This document shows positions 19,856 through 29,743 of a DNA stretch of 36,729 bases, piece by piece. Source of the stretch: Phoronis australis (taxonomy: Eukaryota; Phoronida; Phoronidae); NCBI GenBank assembly GCA_002633005.1, contig NMRA01000005.1, positions 155,941 through 192,669 on the forward strand. Direction: 5' to 3'. A program made the position numbers and the translations under genes. The notes below the pieces were generated by a model, which saw nothing but the letters and a program-made list of their open reading frames with translations, made no database searches and was not told where the DNA came from. Position 1 is the stretch's first letter. Every line of letters starts with the position of its first letter.

Positions 19856-21492
19856 GCAAGCCAGTTAAATAATGAGATAGGTGAGCTTTCGAGTGTTGAT
19901 ACAAAATGTGGGAACACAAACTAAAATATCGGTCCTACGCTTGTGGCGGTCGTTACGGTCTCACCCTTCAGATTATTGTTAGGGAGGGAACTCCCCCAAT
20001 TCCAACGGCTTTGGCTTCATTTCCATCTAGCAGAATTGGAATCCTCATTGCATGAGTTTGAAAACCAGCTAGGGTTCTGCTTCGGTGATAAAATCAAGTG
20101 ACTTAATTGTTGTGTTTGTGGCGGACTGTCACATTTTAATTTTTTTCCGCCATCCCGCCACACCATCTAAATGTCCCGATTTTTGACACACGGCGAAATT
20201 GACACACTACCATATACTATTGTAATTTCCCACGCGACATAGCCATATTTTCCCGCTCGATTAAAAAGAAAAAAGGGACGTTTTATGGGTTATTGCAGCA
20301 CCCGTAATTTCCCATTCAAAAACAAAAGATATTGCCGGCATCTCCCGTTTGAAAAAAGAGTTGTCGGTACGTCTTTGTGTGTTGCGTTTTGGCTCAAGAA
20401 CCAGATGTCCCGTTTTTATTCTGTAGCAACGATCTCGCTTTTCAATCCATTTGTTCTGTTTTACATTCTTGAATGTTGACTGAGACAACTATGCAACAGG
20501 TGCTCAAAACAATGAATATCAGTATTTTCCAGAGTCCACTTTCTTTAGTAACATAACAATCGTAAAAATGTGTTCCAATGTCTCTTGTTAACTTCAACAT
20601 AAACTCTAGTGTCAGGATCACTAACTTTTCCTTTCTGAAGAAAAGAGTTTATTTCCAAACTTTTATGAGTAGTCCTGAACTGCAACCAATGTGATGAGCT
20701 ATGCACAGTACATTTCAAAGATACGTGATATATGTTTGCTAATTTTTTATCTATCAGAAAACCTTTATCCGCAAATTTCGGATAGATGTTTGGAGTACTT
20801 TATTGCATCTTTCGTCACTGCATTCCGAATTTTTATTGAGAAATGTATTTTTATCAAACGGCCACAAAGGTCCAATTAATCATAATAAATAAAGACGTAT
20901 AATTTTGAATGAATGGCTGACTAACTTATCCACGGCAAAATATGAGGGTTCCATATTCTAATCCCTTTGTCTGAAATTATTTCCCTAATGGCTTAAAAAG
21001 TCATTAATATAACATCTTTGGTTCATTTCCTTGTTTATGTTACTATTACACGCTGTTGGTTTGCCCATTTTGGCAACACTCTTAGTTTTTAGAATTAAAA
21101 AAGTATTTTTGAACCAGTCGGGAACGCGAAATGATATTTACTTATCAATAACATTATATTGTTTGCTCCTGGTATAATCATCAAGAATTGACAAAGGAGT
21201 GGCGAAAATTTTTTAATGACAGCTAATTCCATAGCAACTACACACAGCGGAACAAACGAATGCAAGCAAGCCTCACACATGCGTGGAGCAACATCAGCGG
21301 CTGCGAGATCAGAGTTGGCATTCCAGAGCTAGAATTCTATGCTCATAGCGAAACTGTAACTAAATGACGTCATCTAGTTACACGTGGGTTTGTCGTTGTC
21401 GAGGACAAACGAAAGCGTAAGGCCAACATAAGGGGGAGGGGGGACAAAAACTGAATTTAATGCTTTTATGACAACAACACTTCTGTTTAAAG
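19856..21492. other. No gene recognised
   Basis: Open frames here are short. A perfect CRE-type TGACGTCA occurs at about 21365-21372, upstream of the LRR gene region. Nothing else is named. Confidence 0.5.
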
Positions 21493-22120
21493 TTCCCAAA
21501 CTTTGAATAAAAATATCAAGAAGAAAAAGCTTGGTTTGGAAAGTAATGAACGATGGGCCGGTACAGTGTTAGATTTTTTTCTTTCAGAATAAGGCTTGGG
21601 AACAAGAAGATCACTTGAGCAACGCGGCAAATTAAACCAACGAAACACTTAATTACGTGAGCGACACGGTAGAATCATCGAGTCAACAACAACCAGGAGA
21701 TCAGTTGAGCTTGTGATCAATGTAAGCAAAGGTCAACGCGACTGAAGCATTTGGTAAGAGCAGTGTGACAGAACGACGTCTTCATTATTGCGGTTGCTTA
21801 GTTTACACCTCAGTCCTCCGGACTTACACCCTCGTCATTAGACTTTGGACGAGCCTGATTGCTAAGAAAGACATGTTGTCTATGAATATTTGTCAAATAC
21901 GCGAACGAGCAGCGTTTAGTTTTTTGTTTCGAACAATTAATTTAGATTTGAAATAAACGGCATGGTTCGCTTAGAACATGGACAGATGATTGCGATACAA
22001 TTGACTCTGAGAAGTAATTCAATTGCGGAGCTTACAAACATGACATTTTACGGTCTTTTTCACTTACAGATTCTCCTCCTAGATCATAGCCAACTACATG
22101 AACTCGAATTCGTTTGTTTC
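21493..22120 (+). repeat. Tandem duplicate of the LRR gene's 5' region
   Basis: The unit aligns with 22121 to about 22820: CAAACTTTGAAT/CAAACTTCAATT, TTTGGAAAGTAATGAA/TTCGGAAAAGTAATGAA, the splice-acceptor region (CTTTCAGAA), GAATCATCGAGTC, GTAAGCAAAGGTCAACGCGACTG, and then the coding start. Spacing between equivalent points is about 630-660 bp. The junction is at about 22120, where the copied coding sequence stops and upstream sequence begins again. Confidence 0.88.
21773..22120 (+). pseudogene. Truncated LRR pseudogene (copy of the receptor's N-terminal coding region)
   Basis: It aligns with the first 130 or so codons of the gene at 22432. The start codon is ACG instead of ATG (21773-21775). 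A deletion of roughly 24 bp follows in the signal-peptide region, further small indels shift the frame, and a TAA interrupts the first LRR (about 21953-21955). Conserved nucleotide blocks include TTTCGAACAATTAATTTAGA and AGTAATTCAATTG. It ends in the second LRR repeat. It cannot encode a receptor; it might be transcribed with the neighbouring copy. Confidence 0.85.
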
Positions 22121-22236
22121 CAATGTTCTCAAACTTCAATTAAAATCAATGAAACAACAGTTTGGTTCGGAAAAGTAATGAAACGTACTTGACAAACTAT
22201 TGTACAATAGCTAGGTTCTGTGTTAAAGCCTGGTTT

Positions 22237-22246
22237 TATCTTTCAG
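22237..22246 (+). promoter_or_regulatory. Splice acceptor of a probable 5' UTR intron
   Basis: TTTTATCTTTCAG|AAC ends at 22246, 185 nt before the receptor ATG. The same acceptor exists in the duplicated copy (TTTTTTTCTTTCAG|AAT, ending 21587), so it was part of the ancestral gene. It implies a non-coding first exon upstream. Confidence 0.55.
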
Positions 22247-22431
22247 AACTTAGGCCAGGGAACAAAACGATAACTTTAACAACACGGTTGATTAATCTAG
22301 TCAAACAGGCAACACGCGAGGGACTCGTTTGAATCATCGAGTCGACAAGAATCAGATCAGTTGATCTTCTGAACAATTATGTAAACAAAGGTCAACACAA
22401 CTGACGCATCTGGTAAGACCAGTCTGACAGA

Positions 22432-25251
22432 ATGACAACAATGTTCGCTCTACGTGACCTACTCATTATGGCGGTAATGGTTGGTGTCTGCAATTGCCTC
22501 TGTCCTCCGGGCTTACAATCACGTGATTGGACTTTGGACGACAGTCTGCTTAATGAAAAAGACCCGCCCAAATTGATCATGAAGTTTTGTCGAGTACGAG
22601 AAATAAAAAGAGCAACATTTAGCTCTTTTTTTCGAACAATTAATTTAGATATGGAAGGAAACGACATAATACGCCTACACGATGAATTGATGGTCACGAT
22701 GTCTTTTTTAACAAAATTGAGTCTGAAAAGTAATTCAATTGAGGTTCTTACAAACAGGACGTTTCACGGTCTTTTTAATTTGCAAATTCTCTATTTGGAT
22801 AGCAATCAGCTACGTGAACTTGAATTCGCTTTTCAAAGTTTGCCAGCGCTAAGAACCGTTATTCTATCGGACAACCAGGTATCGAAACTAAGAAAGGGGC
22901 TATTCGATTCTAACGTCAATTTGCGTACAATCAATCTATCTAATAATCGCATTTCTTTTATTGAAAGCAAAACGTTTGACTCATTGAGCGAGCTAATGAC
23001 ATTGGATTTGACTGGAAATTTATTGGCAGAAATTTGGTTAATAAAATATGCGCTGCCGACAGCTCCGGCTGTCAAATTTCTTGAACTTGGTGACAATAGA
23101 TTTCACGAGTTGTCTCCGCTTTCTTTGAAATCGGTCAAATTTCTGCGATTGAGTTTCTGCCGTCTTCGCAACTTAGATGTATGCTCACTGCATGCTATGG
23201 ATGAGCTTGTGTTTTTAGATATGAGCAACAACGACATTGAACAGATCGAAACGACTGGACCTAACTGCTTCGCCAACGTGACACTAAATACACTTTATAT
23301 CAGGAATAATAAGTTAGCCAAACTATCCTCAACTTTTCTTGGAAGCTTCAAAACAATCATGAACCTTGCTTTAGACGCTAACAACATCGGCGCCATTGAA
23401 CCACATGCATTTCAAAATAACAAAGCTCTAAAATATTTATCTATGGACTTAAATCAACTGAAGTCGCTGGATCTTGGAATGTTCGATGGGCTATCGGAAC
23501 TCAAATCGCTGTCGCTGAAAAGCAACAAGATCACAAACATAGAAAATAATACATTTTCAGGTTTGTCAAGATTGTCGAAATTGGACTTATTTGGAAATAA
23601 TCTCAGAGTCATTCACCCTGAGATGTTTACTGGTCTTCAGAATCTACAATCATTACATCTTGCCCAAAATCCTGTTGCGCATGTGGTCTCTGGTAATTTT
23701 TCAAGCTTTGCTATCGTCACTGATCACACTTTCACCCATACAGTTACCAGCTCTACCGAAGCAGTCTTTATATTTTGTAACGATTTCAAACATCTTCAAC
23801 ACCTGGCTTTCATCAGTACCAACCTGGACCTCAACTTCGCCAGTCCTTGTGGGAATTCATTAAGGAAATTGCGAATTGAGAATTGTACTCTGACAATTGG
23901 AGGGAGAAACCTTTCAATGTTTAAGGCTTTTGCCAAATTAAAAACACTTTCAATGCTGGACAGTCCATTAAAGCGTGTCCGCAACAACATGTTCAATGAA
24001 CTGACTGATCTCGAGCATCTAACTTTGAAAAGTAATGACTTGGTTATCATAGACGACCATGCATTTCAGGAATTGACACAACTGAAATTTCTCGTTTCTA
24101 CTGGAAACAAACTGAAATTAATCAACGACCACTTGCTCAAAAATCTCACCAAGCTTCGATACTTGAATTTTTCACACAACTTGATCGAATACATAACGTC
24201 ATCCGCCTTTACTTCGTTAAAGCAACTTTTGTCTTTGACTCTTTCTTCAAACAACATCGAGGTTCTGCACAATCAGTTATTTCATGGCCTATCGAAACTC
24301 AGGGCACTCGACGTATCCAAAAACAGCATTACACATTTTCCACAGGGTATTTTTGATCATCTCATGTCACTTGCTACTTTATACTTGTCACACAATAAAA
24401 TAAAGCATCTGGATACGAGGTTGTTTCACTCAGGACTCCCTTTACGCATTCTTCATCTCGGCAATAATAAACTAACACAAATCACAGAGTCTATCTTAGA
24501 CGATTTAAAATCTCTAACGATATTAGCTGTGAATGGCAATGGCCTTCAAACGATACCCAAACACATGCAAATGAAAATGTTTTCTCTTCAATTTCGTTCG
24601 CTTAATTTCTTCTTTGGACAAAACCCCCTTCACTGCAATTGTGATTTACTATTGTTCAGAAGCCTTTTGGAAATTACTCCATCTAATCGCTACCACGGCA
24701 CAGTAGGAATGAATGTGTTTCCAACGTGTTCAACACCAGTAGTAACTAACTACACTTTGCAGTCTATGATGGCCGCAGAGGCATTTGTTTGCAATCCACC
24801 AACTCTACCCATCATTGACATCGATGAAACCCCAACGCATTTAATTGTTAAATGTCAATCGACTGCAGATCCTCCTCCGACACTCACATTAATTTCACCA
24901 ACAGGAAATGAAACAGTTTTCAACCCTGACGGTCAGTTAAACTCGACAACGAAGACAAGCCTATTGACCATCTCTCGCCAAACCTTTAAAAGCGGCTCGT
25001 ACTGTTGTAAGGCGTCCAATCAATATGGGTTGCGAAAGGTATGCACAGACAAACAGTTGCTTAAACCGAAACGAGTGGAGACACAATCTCGCCCCAGTGA
25101 CGTACCGGAAGGTCAAACAACTACGTATGCGATTGGAGTTTCAGGGGCAGTGGTTTTTGCCATAGCCATGTCGGTTTTGTTTGGTTACTTGCTTAAAAGG
25201 CATCGCTGTTCATCTCCAGTGATCCACGGCATTGAAATGAATAACATATAA
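22432..25251 (+). CDS. LRR-Ig single-pass membrane receptor, 939 aa, one coding exon
   Basis: The ATG at 22432 (A at -3) starts a signal peptide (hydrophobic LLIMAVMVGVCNC, about residues 10-22). A short cysteine-containing cap follows (CLCPPG...), then more than 20 leucine-rich repeats to about residue 725, with LxxLxLxxNxL cores. A less regular stretch at about 415-490 splits the solenoid into two blocks. An LRRCT cap starts at NPLHCNCDLL (about 730). One Ig-like domain (about 795-885) ends in SGSYCCKASNQYG. A transmembrane helix spans about 899-922, followed by KRHRC and only some 18 cytoplasmic residues, with no TIR or kinase domain. Architecture resembles LRR-Ig neuronal or immune receptors (LINGO, AMIGO and LRIG style); orthology is not claimed. 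Probable role: extracellular ligand binding or adhesion. The CDS is intact. Confidence 0.95.
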   Translation: MTTMFALRDLLIMAVMVGVCNCLCPPGLQSRDWTLDDSLLNEKDPPKLIMKFCRVREIKRATFSSFFRTINLDMEGNDIIRLHDELMVTMSFLTKLSLKSNSIEVLTNRTFHGLFNLQILYLDSNQLRELEFAFQSLPALRTVILSDNQVSKLRKGLFDSNVNLRTINLSNNRISFIESKTFDSLSELMTLDLTGNLLAEIWLIKYALPTAPAVKFLELGDNRFHELSPLSLKSVKFLRLSFCRLRNLDVCSLHAMDELVFLDMSNNDIEQIETTGPNCFANVTLNTLYIRNNKLAKLSSTFLGSFKTIMNLALDANNIGAIEPHAFQNNKALKYLSMDLNQLKSLDLGMFDGLSELKSLSLKSNKITNIENNTFSGLSRLSKLDLFGNNLRVIHPEMFTGLQNLQSLHLAQNPVAHVVSGNFSSFAIVTDHTFTHTVTSSTEAVFIFCNDFKHLQHLAFISTNLDLNFASPCGNSLRKLRIENCTLTIGGRNLSMFKAFAKLKTLSMLDSPLKRVRNNMFNELTDLEHLTLKSNDLVIIDDHAFQELTQLKFLVSTGNKLKLINDHLLKNLTKLRYLNFSHNLIEYITSSAFTSLKQLLSLTLSSNNIEVLHNQLFHGLSKLRALDVSKNSITHFPQGIFDHLMSLATLYLSHNKIKHLDTRLFHSGLPLRILHLGNNKLTQITESILDDLKSLTILAVNGNGLQTIPKHMQMKMFSLQFRSLNFFFGQNPLHCNCDLLLFRSLLEITPSNRYHGTVGMNVFPTCSTPVVTNYTLQSMMAAEAFVCNPPTLPIIDIDETPTHLIVKCQSTADPPPTLTLISPTGNETVFNPDGQLNSTTKTSLLTISRQTFKSGSYCCKASNQYGLRKVCTDKQLLKPKRVETQSRPSDVPEGQTTTYAIGVSGAVVFAIAMSVLFGYLLKRHRCSSPVIHGIEMNNI

Positions 25252-25371
25252 ACATGAATCATATTCCATAATCAGATGCGTCACACACACTTCAGTTCAG
25301 TGATAAATAGTGAGTCTGATGGCAACTGAGCGTATGTACGCCATAGGCCAGTGTGGAGTGAAAATTATCCA

Positions 25372-25987
25372 ATAGGGCCGTCCCGGATAACACAGCGACA
25401 CTATAATCTCGCAATATTTACCCACAATGCCGAAAACATCTGTGAAGCACATTTACTGCCTCTTTTTCGTGTCACTGGAGTTTCACGTGCTATCTATTGT
25501 TGTCTGATTCTTAACAAGTTTTTATCGGTTGCATTACTCAACTTGTCCTTCCAATGTCAATGAAGTATTACTGCTATGCTATGGGCTGCAACTTCGACGT
25601 AAAAAAGTTTGATAAACTGGACAAATACCCATGAAGGCGTGATTTGAAATTCTTAGCCCTCCCACCATCAATGAGAAACACAAAAATGTGCCTGATTTCC
25701 AAAACTAGGTAATGCGCTTTCTTATATCCGGGACAAATGAGAGTTCTTTCGCGGTGTAAAGCGAAACGGCCCTATTCGCCGGTTCCACCGGGTCAAGCGG
25801 CTAAGACATCTGCTTAGTCTGTAAGCTGGAAGTAAGACGTCAGCGAGAACCAATCGGTGTCTTTGCCGGTTGACCCAGCGGTACCGGCGAAGTTAATCAA
25901 GTGTGCCCACTGTGTCTATGGGGATGCAAAGCAACATCTCCGGGACAAAGGAGAGATCTATCGCTGTGTAATCCGGAACGGCCCTAT
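25372..25987. mobile_element. Compound inverted-repeat element with TA-flanked ends
   Basis: The left end TAGGGCCGTCCCGGATAACACAGCGA is the inverse of the right end (TCGCTGTGTAATCCGGAACGGCCCTA). The TA at both ends would suit a Tc1/mariner-type duplication. A second copy of the right end lies internally (25727-25777), so an original element of about 405 bp seems to have gained a second unit containing a hairpin. Confidence 0.75.
25778..25893. repeat. Imperfect hairpin, about 25-bp arms
   Basis: CGCCGGTTCCACCGGGTCAAG pairs with the reverse complement of TGACCCAGCGGTACCGGCG; matching continues weakly inward (AAGACA). It sits between the two copies of the outer terminus. Confidence 0.7.
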
Positions 25988-26439
25988 AGTGGGACATGAT
26001 TGATCACGAGCAAACACATTATTAGTGGTGTAATTTCATGTTCCGTTTGTAAAAAAGAAAATGATTCCTTATATTGCTAGATTGTATTCAATATCCTATT
26101 CTGAGTGATGATTTTAAACAAGCAAGAACTCGTTATAATATCATTGAACAAGTAACAGCCGGTAGCTGATTCCCGATCAGATTTTGAAAGGTTTGTCTTC
26201 AACGACGTATTTTTGGATCGAGAATGTGCGTAATGTTTGATTAATTATATAATAACATTACTGTAACACATTTCACATTATGACGAAGTTTCTCAAACTA
26301 TATAGCCTTGAAAATTCTACCGAGTCACACACGTGACCGCGTGAAGTTTCTAGTACTATTTGGTTTGATCACATCAGCTATTGGTGAAATTATGGGTTTC
26401 AAAACCATGTGGCGCAGCCGTAGTATATTAAATCTTGTG
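25988..26439. other. No gene recognised
   Basis: AT-rich sequence between the inverted-repeat element and the gypsy-like copy; the gypsy LTR could begin within it. Confidence 0.45.
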
Positions 26440-26715
26440 TTCTTGGTTTTATTGTAATTTGTATGCTACATATAGATTTATTATACTCCTTGCTATTGTA
26501 ATAGCATTGTGGCTTTTAATGGAACTACAACTATCTTATATGGCACAATGGTTTATTACATAACTCTTGCCAAAGAGTTCTGCGAAATGTGACTTGTTTG
26601 CATCTGGTCTTGTGTATTGAAAAAACATGTTGTTGTGCAGTAGTTAGTCAGTCCGCAATAAAGTAGTGTTCGAGCAAAGACGTCTTCACCACTTCTCTCT
26701 CCACACGTCATTACA
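26440..26715 (+). mobile_element. Probable Ty3/gypsy 5' LTR, 3' portion
   Basis: The sequence carries GCAATAAAGTAGTG (poly(A)-signal type, about 26656) and ends ...CATTACA at 26715, immediately before TGGTGTCAGGAGTTA. A TGG-initial primer-binding site right after a ...CA LTR end is the standard layout. The LTR start is not resolved, and no second LTR was found downstream. Confidence 0.6.
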
Positions 26716-27055
26716 TGGTGTCAGGAGTTAGACACTTTTACAACACGTTTGATTTGCTGCCGGAAAACAAATTTTCATTAGACACGATAATGGCACGTTT
26801 TGACAAACATTATGGCCACAAAATACCGCAAATTTCGCAGATAAGGTTTTTAGAACATAACCAGAAGGCCTGCACGTCACTTATGGCTTTTGTAATGGAT
26901 ATTAAGTATTGTGCTAGGGGATGTGACTAGGATGACAGAGGACACATTTATTTGTGACAGAATTGTAAATGGTGTCCGCAACAATCATATCAACTTAAAG
27001 CTACTAGACTTTTGGTTTGCAAGATTAATACTCAAGCTATGGCAACATGCTAAGA
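26715..27055 (+). pseudogene. Ty3/gypsy gag fragment
   Basis: The first frame (26715-26930) encodes a gag-type segment: FDKHYGHKIPQISQIRF, then FVMDIKYCARGCD, matching the usual F-x-R-x-Q ... Y-V-x-D-L-x-x-L-A-x-x-C order of Ty3/gypsy capsids. After a stop, the +1 frame continues (DTFICDRIVNGVRNN...LLD, the usual I-R-D-R-I-V-x-G block). One frameshift and stops break it. Confidence 0.7.
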
Positions 27056-27061
27056 TGATGA

Positions 27062-27456
27062 ACTGCAGTGTGTAGAGCAGTTAATTCTGAATGGTTGGCC
27101 AGAACATAGGTCACAACTACCTCACATCGCATTACCTTATTAGGATTGCAGAGATCAATTGGCTACTTACAATGGTATTGTTTTCAGAGCACGTGTTCCG
27201 ACTACGCTCCGTCGGCCCAGGTGTGCTACACCAATTACATACGGGAATGACATGGACAAAACAAAGAGCTCGTGATATTATATTTTGGCCGGGAATGGAC
27301 GAACAAATTGAAGATATGATTAACATAGATGCTGCATGTTTGAAACATTGGAACTTCCAGCTAAAACAGCCGAAGAAATTGTTTGAGAAACCTGTTTTTC
27401 CATGGAAAAGGATTGCATGTGATTTGTTTGAATATGAAAACAGACACTACCTGTTG
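27062..27456 (+). pseudogene. Ty3/gypsy integrase fragment joined to gag
   Basis: The RNase H-integrase linker (LNGWPEHRSQLPH, then RDQLATYNGIVF) appears in one frame. After a frameshift comes the H2C2 zinc-binding domain (VLHQLHTGMTWTKQRARDII, FWPGM) and the start of the catalytic core (WKRIACDLFEYENRHYLLE). In the zinc domain the usual C-x-x-C reads D-A-A-C, so one cysteine is lost. Protease, RT and RNase H are absent: gag passes straight into this region near 27055, which means a large internal deletion. The copy ends abruptly after YLLE. Confidence 0.82.
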
Positions 27457-28044
27457 GAGTGAAACAAAACAGGCTCGGGAGCTTTTCTCTGTTATTGTCA
27501 GCAGTATAAGTGACAGTAGCAGTAGTAGTAGTAGATAAACTGAAATGTAACAAAAACTATGTTCAAATTTACACGTTACATGATGCTATACCATGTAGAT
27601 AACATGCCAATTCCCCAGACAACGTCAAGAAAATGGCGTCGGCAAAGAATATGCATTAATAGCAAGCGTTCAAAACGTTAAATGCACTGGAAAAACAAGG
27701 GGAAACTGACGAATGTAAATAACTTAGTTTATATCAAGAATTACGAGTAGACCTACTTACGGCGATATCGCCCCAAGTTCAACCAAATTCCATTGAATAA
27801 ATGTATGACGTTTCTCTACCACAAACGTTTGTGGAATGGCATTTGAAAAAGGCGGTACGAGAATAAAGTCAGAGAAAGCGACACCTTGCGCAAGAACTAC
27901 ACAGTATCAAGTCTAATTACAAGGCGGGAAACAAGCGTATTCGTATGCTTAAGACAGAATAACGTAACATAGCAGTCAGCAGTAACACTTCATCCGGAAA
28001 GGAGCTAATCGGTGATTCACTTCAACAAACATCACTGCAGATGG
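27457..28044 (+). other. Unassigned stretch between gypsy and BEL copies
   Basis: Apart from the AGT repeat there is no accepted gene. One plus frame (27536-28082) reads as a hydrophilic, helix-rich polypeptide interrupted only by TAA/TAG codons; the stop density is near what AT-rich DNA gives by chance, so it is not called. Confidence 0.35.
27515..27534. repeat. (AGT)n microsatellite
   Basis: GACAGTAGCAGTAGTAGTAGTAG, just after the gypsy fragment breaks off. Confidence 0.8.
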
Positions 28045-28602
28045 TCATGACAAATAAGCAACAGAATAATCACATTTCCTAAGTGCCATTAGGAACGAGC
28101 AGAACCAATTTATTAACCGGGGATCAATCTTTGGAACACAACCACAGCCTTCTTCAGAGCCGTCGAGCAGTTTTGCGAAACTACCAGAAAACTCCGTCAC
28201 AGTAACTGCGTCCGCCTGAAGTGCGGCTCCGTTACAGGAATCATCCGGAGCAGGAAACTCAAGTGGTTGCGGAAACGAACTTTCCGGTGTGCAAAGAAAA
28301 GAAAGGTCCACGAACCATTCGTTGTAAGTGAGAAAGTTCTGAGCGCGCAGTCCACGAAATGCACATTCCGCCGGATTACTCTCACTTTTGACATAATTCC
28401 ACTGGGAGGGGTCGCTGAAGTCGTTTATTTGCTGTATACAGTAAGTATGGTACGTCACATTGCTGGGTGGCAGGTCCAATTCCTTGCATATACCATTCGT
28501 CCAATTTGAAGCAACACAGACAGCAGCTGCGGCCAACTCCAGCTTAGAAATAGTCATCCGTCTTAAAGGAGCCACTCTACTCTTCCCTAAATGAGACAGC
28601 AA
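28045..28602 (-). pseudogene. BEL/Pao RNase H and linker region
   Basis: GKSRVAPLRRMTISKLELAA matches the start of the BEL RNase H-like domain (K-[ST]-R-V-A-P-L-R-x3-I-P-[KR]-L-E-L). After it, the usual central part (the D-S catalytic region) is missing or compressed: the text passes to QINDFSDPSQWNYV and ESNPAECAFRGL, equivalent to the conserved 'W-x-Y-V-x-[ST]-x-x-N-P-A-D-x-A-S-R-G' block, then to a W-F-x-DL-x-FL-x-x-PES segment. The frame ends near the RNase H-integrase junction. Confidence 0.8.
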
Positions 28603-28761
28603 TGAGCATGGTTACTGGCATTAAAATATCTTAGATACTCACAACATCCATAACCACTGGTGCTTGCGTCAGAAAATACATGTAACTGACGTGGGACCAA
28701 AATCATCTGGGACGTAATGGCGGCGACAGGAAACTTCATCCATCCGGGCTAATTCACTCAG

Positions 28762-29743
28762 CTACTTCAACCACCGAGACTTGTGACGCTCTGGGATGTC
28801 GTAGTCCCACAGCACGTCATTCTCTTTGCATAAGTCTTGCAGGATTATCTTGGCCGGAAGTACAAACGGCGCCAAAACACCAAGAAGGCCATACACTGAT
28901 GCAATCATCGACAAGAGACATCTTCCAGTAGGCGATTTCGCTTCCACCGATATAGCAAACCCAGTCAGATCAGATGAAATCTTCCACTGAATGCCTAAAG
29001 CTCGCTCGTTGGGTAGGTCGTCGCAACCCAAATCTATAGTCTGTATCTCTCCTGAGCGTTCCTCGGCAGGAATAGAATTCAATACAGCATGGCTTTTACT
29101 ACTGAACTTTGTTAAACGAAAACCACCACTTGCACAAACGGAAAACAACTTCTTAGCCAACTAAACGGCGTCTTCGTCAATGGCTACAGCTTTTAGACAG
29201 TCGTCGACGTAAAAGTTCCTCTTTATGGTCGTAGCAACAGCGGGACAACAGTTCTCAGACGTCTTCCGAAGGGAATAATTGGCGGCACTCGTCTATGAAA
29301 AAGCCCCGAACAAAGGAAGTCATGCGGTAGTCTTCTGCAGCCATGTGTAGACTACCATTTGGCCACCACACAAATCTGAGATAGTCGCGTTGATACTCTG
29401 GCACACGCACCTGATAGAACACCTTTCCAATGTCCGCCATAAAGGCGACAGGACCGTCGCGGAACCGTAACAATACACCTACCAGAGAGTTAGTAAGGTC
29501 TGGCCCTTGAATTAGTTCATTATACAGTGAGATATTCTTATACAATAGCACACGAAGTTTCTTCTTGTGTGGATGTATAACACCATGGTGCGGCAAATAC
29601 CAGGCAGCACCATCGTCAAGCTGAACCTCGTGAGGAGGAACCTTTTCATCGTAACCCCGCGTGATCAGCATTTCGATAAAAGCCTTGTAGTCATCAGAAT
29701 AATTCTTGACACAGAGCATCTTTTCCTTTGAAAACTTGCTCAT
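28762..29743 (-). pseudogene. BEL/Pao reverse transcriptase, two frames
   Basis: The first part (29743-29255) contains FMADIGKVFYQVRVPEYQRD and LRFVWWPNG, the motif A region of BEL RTs. A frameshift near 29300 leads into the frame with ANYSLRKTSEN and the catalytic YVDD (29200-29211), then a TAG at about 29163, then FRLTKFSSKSHAVLNSIP and a long connection segment (LGIQWKISSD, GLLGVLAPFVLPAKIILQ). All catalytic aspartates are visible, so the decay is by frame breaks, not by loss of the core. Confidence 0.88.

Noticed and set aside
21765-22192. Two small ORFs as separate proteins
   Set aside because: Alignment with the downstream gene shows they are pieces of a broken duplicate; the first starts only at GTG.
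22392-24272. Minus-strand frames of 68-101 codons and the +3-frame ORF at 23591
   Set aside because: They are shadows of the LRR-Ig coding sequence.
25785-25870. tRNA or tRNA-derived SINE head (GGGTCAAGCGGCTAAG followed by a small stem)
   Set aside because: The anticodon stem-loop cannot be drawn with T at position 33 and no B box (GGTTCGA) follows. The inverted repeat explains the sequence better.
27536-28082. Use of a variant genetic code with TAA/TAG as Gln
   Set aside because: The intact LRR gene and RT end at normal stops, and the stop frequency here is near chance; decay of a transposon copy is the simpler view.
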